Shown here: one piece after another, positions 50,546 through 59,467 of the stretch
Layout of the letters: each line of letters opens with the position of its first letter
Numbering within the stretch: position 1 is the stretch's first letter
Source of the DNA: Bradyrhizobium sp. 195
Lineage (GTDB): Bacteria > Pseudomonadota > Alphaproteobacteria > Rhizobiales > Xanthobacteraceae
Assembly: GCF_023101665.1 (NCBI RefSeq)
Contig: NZ_CP082161.1
Coordinates: 3,844,001 to 3,908,000 of the forward strand
Direction of reading: 5' to 3'
Length of the DNA: 64,000 bases
The notes under the pieces: model-generated
Database searches by the model: none
Seen by the model: only the letters and a program-made list of their open reading frames with translations
What the model was told of the DNA's origin: nothing
Translations under genes and position numbers: made by a program

Positions 50546-51757
50546 CTAGGCGTTCGAATATTTCTTCAGTTCGAACCGCGCGATCTGGTTCCTGTGAACC
50601 TCGTCCGGGCCGTCGGCAAGCCGCAGCAACCGCGCGGTGGCGTAGGCCTGGGTCAAACCGAAATCGTTCGAGGTGCCGCCGCCGCCATGGGCCTGGATCG
50701 CCCAGTCGATGATCTGGCAGGCCATGTTGGGTACGGCGACCTTGATCATCGCGATCTCGGCCTTCGCCACCTTGTTGCCGACCGTGTCCATCGCGTAGGC
50801 CGCGTTCAACGTCAGCAGGCGGGCCTGCTCGATCATGAGGCGGGCTTCCGCAATGCGCTCCTGCGTCACCGTCTGCTCGGAGACCGGCTTGCCGAAGGCG
50901 ACGCGGCTGCGCACGCGGCGGCACATCTTCTCCAGCGTGCGTTCGGCGAGGCCAATCAGCCGCATGCAGTGGTGGATTCGGCCGGGACCGAGGCGGCCCT
51001 GCGCGATCTCGAAACCGCGGCCCTCGCCGAGCAACATGTTTTCCCGGGGCACGCGCACATTGGTGAAGACGACCTCGGAGGCGCGGTCGGGCACGCCGTA
51101 GAAGCCGAATACGGGCAGGGCGCGCTTCACCTCGATGCCTGATGTCTCCATCGGCACCAGGATCATCGATTGCTGCTTGTGCCGGTCGGGATTGTCGGGA
51201 TCGGTCTTGCCCATGAAGATGCAGATCTTGCAGCGGGGATCTGTCGCGTTGGTCGTGTACCATTTGCGCCCGTTGATCACGTAATGGTCGCCGTCGCGCA
51301 CGATCGAGCTTTCGATGTTGGTCGCATCGGACGATGCGACCGCAGGCTCCGTCATGGCGAAGCAGGAGCGGATCTCGCCCGCGAGCAGTGGCTTCAGCCA
51401 GCGCTCCTTGTCCTTCTCGGTGCCATAGCGCTCCAGCACCTCCATGTTGCCGGTATCGGGCGCCGAGCAGTTGAACACCTCCGGCGCAAGGTGCGAGCGG
51501 CCCATCACCTCGCAGAGCGGGGCATATTCGAGATTGGTCAGGCCCGCGCCATGGCCGGATTCCGGCAGGAACAGATTCCAGAGGCCTTCCTTGCGCGCCA
51601 GCGGCTTCAACTCTTCGACGACGGGATAGACCTTCCACGGCCCGAGCTCCTCCGCCTCGCGATAGAACCGCTCCTCGTTCGGATAGATGTGCCGGTCCAT
51701 GAAGCTTTCGAGCCTACGCTTGAGCTCGACGACTTTAGGCGACATCGGGTAGAGCAT
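50546..51757 (-). CDS. Acyl-CoA dehydrogenase
   Basis: This 403-residue flavoenzyme is close in style to the ACAD10/11-like group. It shows [20 protein letters not shown] (FAD and substrate site), [58 protein letters not shown] and the C-terminal [20 protein letters not shown]. Family position of the catalytic base is not securely readable here. The ATG has an AAGGAGACC site. It is cotranscribed with the CitE-like gene, and the acyl-CoA ligase gene 1.2 kb upstream on the same strand may provide its substrate. Confidence 0.92.
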   Translation of the reverse strand: MLYPMSPKVVELKRRLESFMDRHIYPNEERFYREAEELGPWKVYPVVEELKPLARKEGLWNLFLPESGHGAGLTNLEYAPLCEVMGRSHLAPEVFNCSAPDTGNMEVLERYGTEKDKERWLKPLLAGEIRSCFAMTEPAVASSDATNIESSIVRDGDHYVINGRKWYTTNATDPRCKICIFMGKTDPDNPDRHKQQSMILVPMETSGIEVKRALPVFGFYGVPDRASEVVFTNVRVPRENMLLGEGRGFEIAQGRLGPGRIHHCMRLIGLAERTLEKMCRRVRSRVAFGKPVSEQTVTQERIAEARLMIEQARLLTLNAAYAMDTVGNKVAKAEIAMIKVAVPNMACQIIDWAIQAHGGGGTSNDFGLTQAYATARLLRLADGPDEVHRNQIARFELKKYSNA

Positions 51758-51788
51758 CTCTGGTCTCCTTGGTCGATCGGCCGCAGGT

Positions 51789-52898
51789 TCAGCCGATTTC
51801 GAGATAGTCCGGGCCGGGCAACTTGCGGAAGGGCGCGGTCGGCAGCGTCTGGTACCAGAACGCGACCGAGGCGATGTCGTCCTGCAAGGGAAGGTATTTT
51901 CCGTCCTTCGCGCCGGGCAGCCAGCCCAGCGCCTGGATCGTCACCCGCAAATCGGAGCGGAAGCGCACGGGATCGGGGATGTGCCAGCGATAGAGGCCGA
52001 AGCGCTGCTGCGATTTGTAGACGCCATCGGGGCGGATCACCTGCGGCAGGCCGGCATAGGGCGTGGTGAATTCCTGGTAGCGCGATTGTCCCTGGCCGCC
52101 ATGCGCGACATGGGGATCGAAATTGTAGGCACCGCAAAAATAGTCCTCGGTGCCGGTGCCGCAAATCGTCGGGAATTCGCCATCGCCGTCGATGAAGAAC
52201 TTGATCTCGCCTTCGCCCCACCAGCCGTTGTTGTTGACGCCCCAGGCCATGTAGGTGCCGACATAATGGCCGGCGCCGCTGATGCCGTCGAGGATGGTGT
52301 AGACCTCCTTGTAAGGCAGCGGATTGGTGCGACGGAACTGCGCATGGAAATAGCCGCAATCCTCGGGCACGTCGGTCAGGGCGTAGTTGATCTGGTAGTA
52401 GACCGTGAGCTGCTCCTCGCTGCGGTTCTCCAGCGTAAAGCGCGCACGCTTGCGAAACGGCATTTCCCAATAGCAGTTGAAGGCGCGGCCGGGGTTGACG
52501 CAAACGGCGAGCGAGGACACTTGCGCGAACTCTTCCCATCCGCAGGCGAAGAAATCGCCCGCCGGGCATTCGACGCTCGGCTGTTCCTGGTCGTCCCAGT
52601 AGATGCGCAGAATGGAGTGGCGCAGCCGTCCGCGCGCCAGCGTCATCCAGATCTGCTGGATCGCGCCCTGACCTTGGATGTCGGCGAGCGTGAAGGTCGT
52701 GCCCGGATCGATGACGACATAGGGCGAGACCTTCCAGCCCTGTCCGAGATCGCGCGCCTGGCGCGCGGCGGGGCCGTCGACGGACGTGCCGCCCTTGCCC
52801 TTCTCGCCGGTGAAGTTCTCGGGGCTGATCGAGCGCGTCTGCGCATTCGACAGGCGTGATAGATTGCCGAGATGCAGGCCCAATCCGGAAAACGCCAT
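51789..52898 (-). CDS. DUF2961 protein, glycoside hydrolase family 172
   Basis: This 369-residue cytosolic protein (no signal peptide) belongs to DUF2961, now GH172, whose characterised members act on fructofuranose or arabinofuranose linkages. Telling segments are [60 protein letters not shown] and [17 protein letters not shown], which include the two conserved glutamates (GEGE, GTEDY). Its ATG has a GAGGACACC site. It is odd among acyl-CoA genes. It lies 31 nt before the dehydrogenase ATG, so all three may be one transcript. Confidence 0.88.
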   Translation of the reverse strand: MAFSGLGLHLGNLSRLSNAQTRSISPENFTGEKGKGGTSVDGPAARQARDLGQGWKVSPYVVIDPGTTFTLADIQGQGAIQQIWMTLARGRLRHSILRIYWDDQEQPSVECPAGDFFACGWEEFAQVSSLAVCVNPGRAFNCYWEMPFRKRARFTLENRSEEQLTVYYQINYALTDVPEDCGYFHAQFRRTNPLPYKEVYTILDGISGAGHYVGTYMAWGVNNNGWWGEGEIKFFIDGDGEFPTICGTGTEDYFCGAYNFDPHVAHGGQGQSRYQEFTTPYAGLPQVIRPDGVYKSQQRFGLYRWHIPDPVRFRSDLRVTIQALGWLPGAKDGKYLPLQDDIASVAFWYQTLPTAPFRKLPGPDYLEIG

Positions 52899-52950
52899 GG
52901 TGTCCTCGATAGGGGATTAGCGACATTTCGCTATATCGCCTCCAAATCTA

Positions 52951-52996
52951 CCAAAAGATGAAGACGATCGCGCACGGACAGGCCCGTGCGCGATCG
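52951..52996 (-). terminator. Probable terminator of the acyl-CoA ligase gene
   Basis: A perfect 13-bp stem CGATCGCGCACGG / CCGTGCGCGATCG (52965-52977 with 52984-52996) has a 6-nt loop. On the minus strand it follows the ligase stop by 7 nt and is succeeded by TCTTCATCTTTTGG, a moderately T-rich tail. The stem is strong; the tail is imperfect. Confidence 0.65.
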
Positions 52997-53003
52997 CCGA
53001 GCT

Positions 53004-54629
53004 TCACGCGACGCGGTACTCCCTGAATTTCTCGCGCAGGGCCGACTTCAGCACCTTGCCGGTCCCCGTCATCGGAAATTCGTCGAGGAATTCGACGGCG
53101 TCCGGCATCCACCAGCTCGCGATCTTCGGGCGCATGTGGTCGAGCAGGGTCTTGCCGTCGACCGTCGCGCCCTTTTTGCGGACGACGAGGAGCAGGGGGC
53201 GCTCCTGCCATTTCTCATGGTTGATCGCGACCACGGCGGCCTGCAGCACATCGGGATGGGACAAGGCAACGTCCTCGAGTTGAATCGAGGAGATCCATTC
53301 GCCGCCGGACTTGATGACGTCCTTGGAGCGGTCGGTCAGCGTGACATGGCCTTGAGGATCGATCACGGCCATATCGCCGGTGATCAGCCAGCCGTCGCGG
53401 TCGAGGCCTTCGTCGAGCTTCATGTAGCCCGACGCAACCCACGGCCCGCGGGCGCGCAGATGACCGACGGTGTTGCCGTCGCGCGGCAGCTCAACGCCGG
53501 CATCGTCGACGATGCGCAAGGCCGTGCCGAAACAGGCGCGGCCCGAGACCTGGCGCCGGTCGAACTTCTCCTTGTCGCCGAGATGCTCCGAGCCCGGCCG
53601 CAAGCCCGGCATCGAGCAGCCCAGGGCCTCGGTCATGCCCCAGGCCTGGATATAGTCGATGTCATAGTCGCGCTTCAGCTTCTCGATCATCGCGCGCGGC
53701 GGCGCCGAGCCTGACGACAATGTTGCGCGCAACGTCGAGAACTTGCTGCCGGTGCGGCCCAGCCAGTCAAGCAGGATCAGCCAGAAGCTCGGCACACCCG
53801 CCGATAGCGTCACCTTCTCTCCTTCGAGCAGTTCATAGAGCTTGTCGGGTTCGTAGTTGCGGCCGGGCAGCACCAGCTTCGAGCCGGTATAGGGCGCGGT
53901 GAATGGCATGTTCCAGCCATTGCCGTGGAAGAGAGGCGCCATCGGCATCATCACTTCGCGCACGCCTTCGACATGTCCCGGCAGGAAGTCGAAATTGCAG
54001 CAGGTCATGGTCTGCAGGATCGCGGCGCGGTGCGAATAGATCACGCCCTTGGGGTTGCCCGTGGTCCCCGAGGTGTAGCAGATCGTGGAGGCGGACTTTT
54101 CGTCGAACTCCGGCCAAGTGAAGCCGGCGTCGTCCTCCCTGTCCAGAAGCTCTTCGTAGCAATGCACGTTGGCAAGCTTGGTCTCGGGCATGCGCTCGCG
54201 CGATGACATCACGACGTAAGCCTCGATCGTCCTCAGCTGCGGCGCGATCGCCTCGACGAGCGGCAGCGTGGCGCGGTCGATGAACAGCAGGCGGTCTTCG
54301 GCGTGATTGATGATGTAGACCAGCTGTTCGGGAAACAGCCGCGGGTTCACGGTGTGCAGCACATAGCCCATGCCCGGCGCGGCGTAGAACATCTCGAAAT
54401 GACGATGGGTATTCCAGGCCAGCGTGCCGACGCGATCGCCGGGATTCATGCCGAGCCGCTTCAACGCCAGCGCCATGCGCTTGATGCGCGGATGAGCGTC
54501 CGCGTAGGTGTAGCGATGAATGTCGCCCTCGATCTCGCGCGCGACGATCTCGGCTTCGCCGTGATAGTCCGCGGCAAATTGGATCAAACCGCTGATCAGA
54601 AGCGGCATGTCCATCATCAATCCCTGCAT
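53004..54629 (-). CDS. Fatty-acid-type acyl-CoA ligase (AMP-binding)
   Basis: This 541-residue adenylate-forming enzyme activates a carboxylic acid to its CoA thioester. It has the P-loop STICYTSGTTGNPKGVIYSH, the adenylate motif YIQAWGMTEALGC, GWLITGDMAVIDPQGHVTLT and the C-terminal catalytic lysine in TGTGKVLKSALREKF. I place the start at the ATG at 54629 (MQGLMMDMPLLISGL), because AGGAGGAG stands just before it; six residues upstream is another ATG without such a site. Medium-chain ligases of this subgroup are common; the substrate is unknown. It is divergent from the monooxygenase gene. Confidence 0.92.
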   Translation of the reverse strand: MQGLMMDMPLLISGLIQFAADYHGEAEIVAREIEGDIHRYTYADAHPRIKRMALALKRLGMNPGDRVGTLAWNTHRHFEMFYAAPGMGYVLHTVNPRLFPEQLVYIINHAEDRLLFIDRATLPLVEAIAPQLRTIEAYVVMSSRERMPETKLANVHCYEELLDREDDAGFTWPEFDEKSASTICYTSGTTGNPKGVIYSHRAAILQTMTCCNFDFLPGHVEGVREVMMPMAPLFHGNGWNMPFTAPYTGSKLVLPGRNYEPDKLYELLEGEKVTLSAGVPSFWLILLDWLGRTGSKFSTLRATLSSGSAPPRAMIEKLKRDYDIDYIQAWGMTEALGCSMPGLRPGSEHLGDKEKFDRRQVSGRACFGTALRIVDDAGVELPRDGNTVGHLRARGPWVASGYMKLDEGLDRDGWLITGDMAVIDPQGHVTLTDRSKDVIKSGGEWISSIQLEDVALSHPDVLQAAVVAINHEKWQERPLLLVVRKKGATVDGKTLLDHMRPKIASWWMPDAVEFLDEFPMTGTGKVLKSALREKFREYRVA

Positions 54630-54803
54630 GGTCTCCTCCTGAGCCACGTCGTTGCGTGGCGTACGCTTGTGATTTGCGCTTGAGGTTAGCGGAACGTCGC
54701 GTGGCGTTCACGCAAAAAGATGGGACGCGATTGCATGCGTCGCTTTTTCGGGGCTAACTGATCCGAGCTGCCGGCGAAGCAGCGCTCTCCGTGGAGGAAT
54801 TGC

Positions 54804-56657
54804 ATGTCAGCGGAAAGACACAAGACCGGTGCAGCCGGCGAACCTACGGTCGATATTGCGGCTCTGCGCGCGCGCTATCGCGACGAGCGCGACCGCCGTT
54901 TGCGGGCCGAAGGCAAGGCTCAGTATGTCGAGGTAGCCGGTGATTTCGGCCACTACCTCGACGACCCCTGGGCCGATCCCGGATTTGCGCGCGCACCCAT
55001 CAGTGAAGAGACTGAAGTGCTGGTCGTCGGCGGCGGCTTCGGCGGTCTTCTCTGTGGCGCGCGCTTGCGCGAGGCCGGCGTCGATGATTTCCGCATCGTG
55101 GAAAAGGCTGCCGACTTCGGCGGCACCTGGTACTGGAATCGTTATCCTGGCGCTGCCTGCGATACCGAGAGCTACATCTACCTGCCGCTGCTGGAAGAGA
55201 CCGGCTACATGCCGGTGCGCAAATACGCCCGGGCACCGGAGATCTACGAGCACTCCCGCCGCATCGGCCGTCATTTCGGTCTCTACGAGCGCGCACTGTT
55301 TCAGACCGTCATCTCGCGGATGGTGTGGCAGGAGCAGGCGGCGCGTTGGCTGGTCGAGACCGATCGCGGCGATCGCATCCGTGCACGCTTCGTCATTCTC
55401 GCTGGAGGTCCGCTCAGCCGGCCGAAGCTGCCGGGCATACCCGGCATCGAGACCTTCAAGGGCCACAGCTTTCATACCAGCCGTTGGGATTACAGCTATA
55501 CCGGCGGCAACGCGGATGGTGATTTGGCCGGCCTTGCCGACAAGCGCGTCGGCATCATCGGCACCGGCGCCACCGCCGTGCAATGCGTGCCGCATCTCGG
55601 CCGTTCGGCGAAGGAGCTCTATGTCTTCCAGCGGACGCCGTCGGCGATCGGCGTGCGCGACGACCGGCCGACCGATCAGGGCTGGGCGCAGAGCCTTGCG
55701 CCCGGCTGGCAGCGCCAGCGCATGGACAATTTCACCTCGGTGATATCAGGCGAGCCGTTCGAACGGGACCTGGTGGAGGACGGCTGGACCGGCCTGCTCG
55801 GCGAGATCCTGCTGGCGCCGCGTCGTCAGCCGCAACCGGTGACCTCGATGGAGGAGGCGCTGAAGGTCATCGAGCAGGCCGACTACCGCAAGATGGAGGA
55901 GATCCGCGCCCGCGTCGATGCGGTCGTCAAGGACGAGGCGACCGCGGAAGCGCTCAAGCCCTGGTACAAGGCGTTCTGCAAGCGGCCCTGCTTTCACGAC
56001 GAATATCTCGACACCTTCAATCGTCCCAACGTGCATCTCGTCGACACTATGGGGCGGGGGGTCGATTGCATCACCGAGAATGCCGTCGTGGCTGGCGGCA
56101 AGGCCTACGAGCTCGACTGCCTGATCTACGCCAGCGGTTTCGAGGTCGGCACCGATTATGCCCGCCGCATGGGCTTCGAGGTCTATGGCCGTGGCGGCGT
56201 CAGCCTGTCCGAGCGCTGGCAGGATGGCGTCAAGACGATGCATGGCTTCTACAGCCGCGGCTTCCCGAACTGCTTTCTGATCGTCACGGTGCAGGCGGGC
56301 CAGAGCGCCAATTTCCCGCACATCATCGACGAGCAATCGCAGCACATCGCCTACGTGCTCACTGAAGCGCGCAAGCGCAAAGCGCGGACGCTCGAGCCGA
56401 CGCTCGTGGGCGAGAATGCCTGGGTGGACGAGGTCGTCAGGGCAGCGCTCGGCCGCCAGACCTATCTGGCCGAATGCACGCCTGGCTACTACAACAACGA
56501 AGGCGTGTTCGATCCGATCGCGGCAAGAAACAGCCAATATTGGCGCGGGCCGGTGGCATTCCTGCGGCTGCTCGACAAATGGCGGAAGGAAGGCAATCTG
56601 GAAGGCCTCGAATTGTCCTATGATCAGGCCATGGAGTCGGCGCGTTCGCCCGGGTAG
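54804..56657 (+). CDS. Flavin monooxygenase, Baeyer-Villiger type
   Basis: This 617-residue enzyme has two Rossmann sites, [20 protein letters not shown] (FAD) and [20 protein letters not shown] (NADPH). Between them stands a BVMO-like fingerprint [13 protein letters not shown] and a [20 protein letters not shown] segment typical of type I Baeyer-Villiger enzymes. An N-terminal extension of about 65 residues precedes the FAD site, as in cyclododecanone and phenylacetone relatives. GGAGG stands ahead of the ATG. It would insert oxygen next to a ketone; with the divergent ligase gene it may serve cyclic ketone or steroid-like side-chain breakdown, but this is a guess. Confidence 0.9.
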   Translation: MSAERHKTGAAGEPTVDIAALRARYRDERDRRLRAEGKAQYVEVAGDFGHYLDDPWADPGFARAPISEETEVLVVGGGFGGLLCGARLREAGVDDFRIVEKAADFGGTWYWNRYPGAACDTESYIYLPLLEETGYMPVRKYARAPEIYEHSRRIGRHFGLYERALFQTVISRMVWQEQAARWLVETDRGDRIRARFVILAGGPLSRPKLPGIPGIETFKGHSFHTSRWDYSYTGGNADGDLAGLADKRVGIIGTGATAVQCVPHLGRSAKELYVFQRTPSAIGVRDDRPTDQGWAQSLAPGWQRQRMDNFTSVISGEPFERDLVEDGWTGLLGEILLAPRRQPQPVTSMEEALKVIEQADYRKMEEIRARVDAVVKDEATAEALKPWYKAFCKRPCFHDEYLDTFNRPNVHLVDTMGRGVDCITENAVVAGGKAYELDCLIYASGFEVGTDYARRMGFEVYGRGGVSLSERWQDGVKTMHGFYSRGFPNCFLIVTVQAGQSANFPHIIDEQSQHIAYVLTEARKRKARTLEPTLVGENAWVDEVVRAALGRQTYLAECTPGYYNNEGVFDPIAARNSQYWRGPVAFLRLLDKWRKEGNLEGLELSYDQAMESARSPG

Positions 56658-56692
56658 GATTGGCGCCGATCGGTACAGGACGGGAGACAGGT

Positions 56693-57511
56693 ATGATCAG
56701 GGGCAGGGCCGCTGCGGGAGCTATTGTTGGCGCGATGGCGCTGTTCGGTTGCCTTGCGCCCACCGCCGAGGCTGCGCAATGCGGCAGCTCGCCGGCGGGG
56801 TTCGAGACCTGGAAGCGGGAGTTCAGTGCCGAGGCGCAAGGCAAGGGCGTCGGCCAGACTGCGCTCGCGGCGCTGATGCAGACCAACTACGCCAGCGCTA
56901 CCATCGCGGCCGACCGCGGCCAGCGCAGCTTCCAGCTGACGCTCGACCAGTTCCTCGCCAAGCGCGGCGCCACCACCATCGTCGCCAAGGGGCGGCAGCT
57001 CAAGCAGTCGCAGGCTGCCTTGTTCGCTTCCATCCAGCAGCGTTATGGCGTCCCGCCCGGACCCCTGATCGCGATCTGGGGCATGGAGACCGGTTTCGGC
57101 AGCCAGCGTGGCAACCAGAACATGTTGTCGTCGATCGCAACCCTTGCCTATGACTGCCGCCGCCCCGAATTCTTCACCGACCAGCTCTACGCCGCCCTGA
57201 AGCTGATCGACCGCGGCACGCTGTCGGGCGCGACCCGCGGCTCCATGCACGGCGAGGTCGGCCAGACCCAGTTCATGCCCAAGAACATCCTGGCCTATGG
57301 CACCGGTAATCTCGAAGTTGCGGCCAATGCACTGAACTCGACGGCGAATTTCCTGAGGGCTCATGGCTGGCGCGCGGGAGCCGGGTACCAGCCGGGCGAG
57401 CCGAATTTCGCCGCGATCGAGGCCTGGAATGCCGCCGGCGTCTATCAGAAGGCCATCGCATTGATGGGCCGGCAGATCGACGAAGGCGGAGGGACCGCGG
57501 CCTCGCGTTAA
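56693..57511 (+). CDS. Lytic murein transglycosylase, MltB family
   Basis: This 272-residue periplasmic enzyme starts at the ATG at 56693 (GGGAGA site) with a signal MIRGRAAAGAIVGAMALFGC...TAEA. The cysteine in FGCLAPT is not a convincing lipobox. The catalytic Glu is in PLIAIWGMETGFGSQRGNQN, followed by TLAYDCRRPEFF and GQTQFMPKNILAYG, as in MltB. It cuts peptidoglycan with 1,6-anhydro product formation. There is no C-terminal peptidoglycan-binding domain, making it shorter than many MltB proteins. Confidence 0.92.
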   Translation: MIRGRAAAGAIVGAMALFGCLAPTAEAAQCGSSPAGFETWKREFSAEAQGKGVGQTALAALMQTNYASATIAADRGQRSFQLTLDQFLAKRGATTIVAKGRQLKQSQAALFASIQQRYGVPPGPLIAIWGMETGFGSQRGNQNMLSSIATLAYDCRRPEFFTDQLYAALKLIDRGTLSGATRGSMHGEVGQTQFMPKNILAYGTGNLEVAANALNSTANFLRAHGWRAGAGYQPGEPNFAAIEAWNAAGVYQKAIALMGRQIDEGGGTAASR

Positions 57512-57621
57512 ATCGTTCAGCAAGGCGTGATGCGCCGGCATGAGAAAGTTGTTGCCATCTGGAACTGACGGCACGACGTTTGCTTTGATGAGGTTCGGGG
57601 CTAGGCATGAGGAGACTCACG

Positions 57622-57843
57622 ATGGCAACCCAAATCGTTTTGGATCAGACGGGCGATACGCGCCACGAGTTTGATCCTGGCAATGCCGAAGCGCTGGCGC
57701 GAGCCGAACGGCGCTTTCGGGAGCTGACCGGCGCCGGCTTCACCGCCGCGCTGCGAACCGGGCCGGGCGAGGTGACCCGTATCCGATCGTTCGATCCGAC
57801 CGCGCAGGAAACACTGTTCTATCCCCGCCTGGTCGGCGGTTGA
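57622..57843 (+). CDS. Small protein with C-terminal Gly-Gly, unknown
   Basis: The 73-residue product begins at the ATG at 57622, where a GAGGAG site fits; an ATG at 57607 adds five residues. Sequence features are the FDPGNAEALARAERRFRELT helix, the strand GFTAALRTG, and the end FYPRLVGG. The last two residues are glycines on an exposed-looking tail, like ubiquitin-like modifiers and sulfur carriers, but no E1, E2 or JAB gene is nearby. The next gene begins 12 nt later. I recognise no named family. Confidence 0.6.
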   Translation: MATQIVLDQTGDTRHEFDPGNAEALARAERRFRELTGAGFTAALRTGPGEVTRIRSFDPTAQETLFYPRLVGG

Positions 57844-57855
57844 TCTGAGCTGCTC

Positions 57856-58278
57856 ATGATTGCGGCAGTTTGGCTCCGCGCCCCGGCGCGTGCGCGCCTG
57901 CATGCGCTGCGCGAACTCTATCGGCGGTTCTTCGGCGAGAACACGCCGGATGCGCGCGGCCGCCGGCTGCTCTTCGAATGGCTCTCGCCCGCACAACGCG
58001 CGCAATTCGAGGAGCACCGGTATTTCGACGTCGTCGGCGGCGGCACGGGCAAGACTTATCGCATTCACTACGGCACCGCCGCCAACGTCCACGAAATCGA
58101 TGGTGAAGGCCGGGCGACGATGGGATGGTGCTTCGTCCCGTCAGGCTTCCTGGTGCCGGGCGACGTAATGCTGGCGCAAAAGATCGCCCTCGAGACCGAC
58201 GAAAGGGGCGCGCTGGCGCTCGCCAACCGGTTTCCGCCGGCCACGCATTCGGAGCATTTTTACCGGCGGCCGTTCTAG
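57856..58278 (+). CDS. Hypothetical protein paired with the Gly-Gly protein
   Basis: This 140-residue soluble protein has an N-terminal helical stretch ending LFEWLSPAQRAQFEEHRYFD, then a beta-rich middle (VVGGGTGKTYRIHYGTAANV) and the phrase FVPSGFLVPGDVMLAQKIAL, with a last helix ETDERGALALANRFPP. Similar proteins occur widely in alphaproteobacteria and phages, but I know no function. It lies 12 nt after the Gly-Gly protein gene and is probably cotranscribed. Confidence 0.65.
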   Translation: MIAAVWLRAPARARLHALRELYRRFFGENTPDARGRRLLFEWLSPAQRAQFEEHRYFDVVGGGTGKTYRIHYGTAANVHEIDGEGRATMGWCFVPSGFLVPGDVMLAQKIALETDERGALALANRFPPATHSEHFYRRPF

Positions 58279-58298
58279 CGCCGGAAATTGCGGAGCGG

Positions 58299-58391
58299 TC
58301 AAGAGTGCGTCGTGCGGTAGGCGTCCAACGCATGCGCCGCGAAGACGCCGACGCTGCAAAGGGCGAGCAGGGCGGAGATCAGCTCGATCAT
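58299..58391 (-). CDS. 30-residue single-helix membrane peptide
   Basis: The ATG at 58391 has GGGAGG 8 nt upstream and reads MIELISALLALCSVGVFAAH, then ALDAYRTTHS and a stop. One hydrophobic helix covers residues 3-19. The ATG overlaps the stop of another tiny frame (58388-58471) as ATGA, which suggests coupled translation. It is typical of small membrane regulators or type I toxin-like peptides, but nothing proves either. Confidence 0.45.
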   Translation of the reverse strand: MIELISALLALCSVGVFAAHALDAYRTTHS

Positions 58392-58471
58392 TGCTCGTCC
58401 TCCCACGCTGGCTGGGCAACGAGGTTTTGGCAGCAGGAATATTCGTAGATCAGGTCGAGTAAGAACTGCAT
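58388..58471 (-). CDS. 27-residue leader-like peptide with Cys-Cys
   Basis: The ATG at 58471 follows an AGGGACG site and reads MQFLLDLIYEYSCCQNLVAQ, then PAWEDEQ and a TGA that overlaps the next ATG. A possible -35 TTGTCA lies about 30 nt upstream. The ribosome site of the following peptide gene lies inside this frame, so its translation could control the second peptide. Evidence is limited to start signals and the overlap. Confidence 0.42.
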   Translation of the reverse strand: MQFLLDLIYEYSCCQNLVAQPAWEDEQ

Positions 58472-58707
58472 GGTGGCCGTCCCTGTATTTATTTTGACAA
58501 CCACTTAACCGGCGATCTGTTTCAGGCGTGTTTCGTCGCATCGGGAATGCGGTTTCGCGGGGGAACCCCGGGGCGGGTTTGTGCGCTGCGGAGCCCGCCA
58601 AATGCCGCCGCGGGACAGGACTTTGCACTCTCTTGCAGCCGGCGCCGGCCCTTGCGGGTCTCCCGTAGAGGTGGTCATCTCAGCCCGGGGAACCGCTGGA
58701 GGCTGAC

Positions 58708-59205
58708 ATGAAACGATCCCTTCTTGCCGTTTTGCTCGCCGCGGGCGCCTTAGGCGCCGGGCCGGCGCTTGCGCAACAATCCAAGGTCGGCGACTGGACT
58801 ATCGAGAAGCGTACGCAGGATACGCACTGCAATGCGAGCCGCGGCTACAAGGACAAGGATGACGAGAACCGCGACTACGTCATCGTGATCACCTATTCCG
58901 AGAAGGCGATCGTGATCGTGATGATCTACGATGGCTGGGAATGGGAGAAGGTCGGCGAGATCCTTCGGGCCGATGTCGGTACTGACGATGCGGACATCAT
59001 GAAGAAGGCAAAGTGGGAGGTCATGGACAAGACTACCGTGCGCGGCATCTTCGAGTACGACCAGTCGATGATGGATCGCCTGTCGAAGGCCAAACGCCTC
59101 ACACTCGATTTCGAGGACGATGACGACGACAGTATCGAGATGCAGATGCCGCGTGCCGGCGAAGCGCTGGCGGCGTTGAAGTTCTGCGAGGAGAACCGGA
59201 AATAG
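58708..59205 (+). CDS. Exported acidic protein, unknown
   Basis: This 165-residue periplasmic protein has a clear signal MKRSLLAVLLAAGALGAGPALA and a GGAGG-type site before the ATG. The mature part has two cysteines (DTHCNASRGY and LKFCEENRK) that could form a disulfide, beta strands (YVIVITYSEKAIVIVMIYDG) and a highly acidic loop DFEDDDDDSIEMQ. The overall pattern loosely recalls alphaproteobacterial invasion-associated-locus-B-like proteins, but the match is weak. It is a single-gene unit. Confidence 0.7.
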   Translation: MKRSLLAVLLAAGALGAGPALAQQSKVGDWTIEKRTQDTHCNASRGYKDKDDENRDYVIVITYSEKAIVIVMIYDGWEWEKVGEILRADVGTDDADIMKKAKWEVMDKTTVRGIFEYDQSMMDRLSKAKRLTLDFEDDDDDSIEMQMPRAGEALAALKFCEENRK

Positions 59206-59300
59206 ATTGCCGATGCCGGCTTTGAAGCCGACAGGGCGACGGCAATGAGCGGGCTAGTGCGTGGTGCGATCAAGTTTGGTTGCTACAACGCACGTGCGCT

Positions 59301-59430
59301 CCCTCTCCCGCTTGCGGGAGAGGGTGGGGGGGAGAGGGCTGTCTCCGCGTGGGGACACTCCCCCAGAGGAAAGAACCCTCACCCGGCGCTTCGCGCCGAC
59401 CTCTCCCGCGAGCGGGAGAGGTCGGAACGA
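59301..59430. repeat. Intergenic hairpin repeats, CTCTCCCGC family
   Basis: The left hairpin CCCTCTCCCGC / GCGGGAGAGGG (59301-59324) and the right hairpin CCTCTCCCGC / GCGGGAGAGG (about 59400-59430) are two forms of the same element. An inner GGCGCTTCGCGCC dyad lies just before the right one. They lie between the exported protein gene and the convergent RND gene and may act as a bidirectional transcript end, although no T-run follows. Confidence 0.6.
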
Positions 59431-59467
59431 GCCCGCGGCCGATCGATCGACTTAAAGCTATTCCGCT

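Noticed and set aside
50538..51638. Upstream continuation of the CitE-like frame to a 664-residue protein
   Set aside because: This part overlaps the acyl-CoA dehydrogenase in another frame and has no lyase sequence; the CitE start at 50537 is right.
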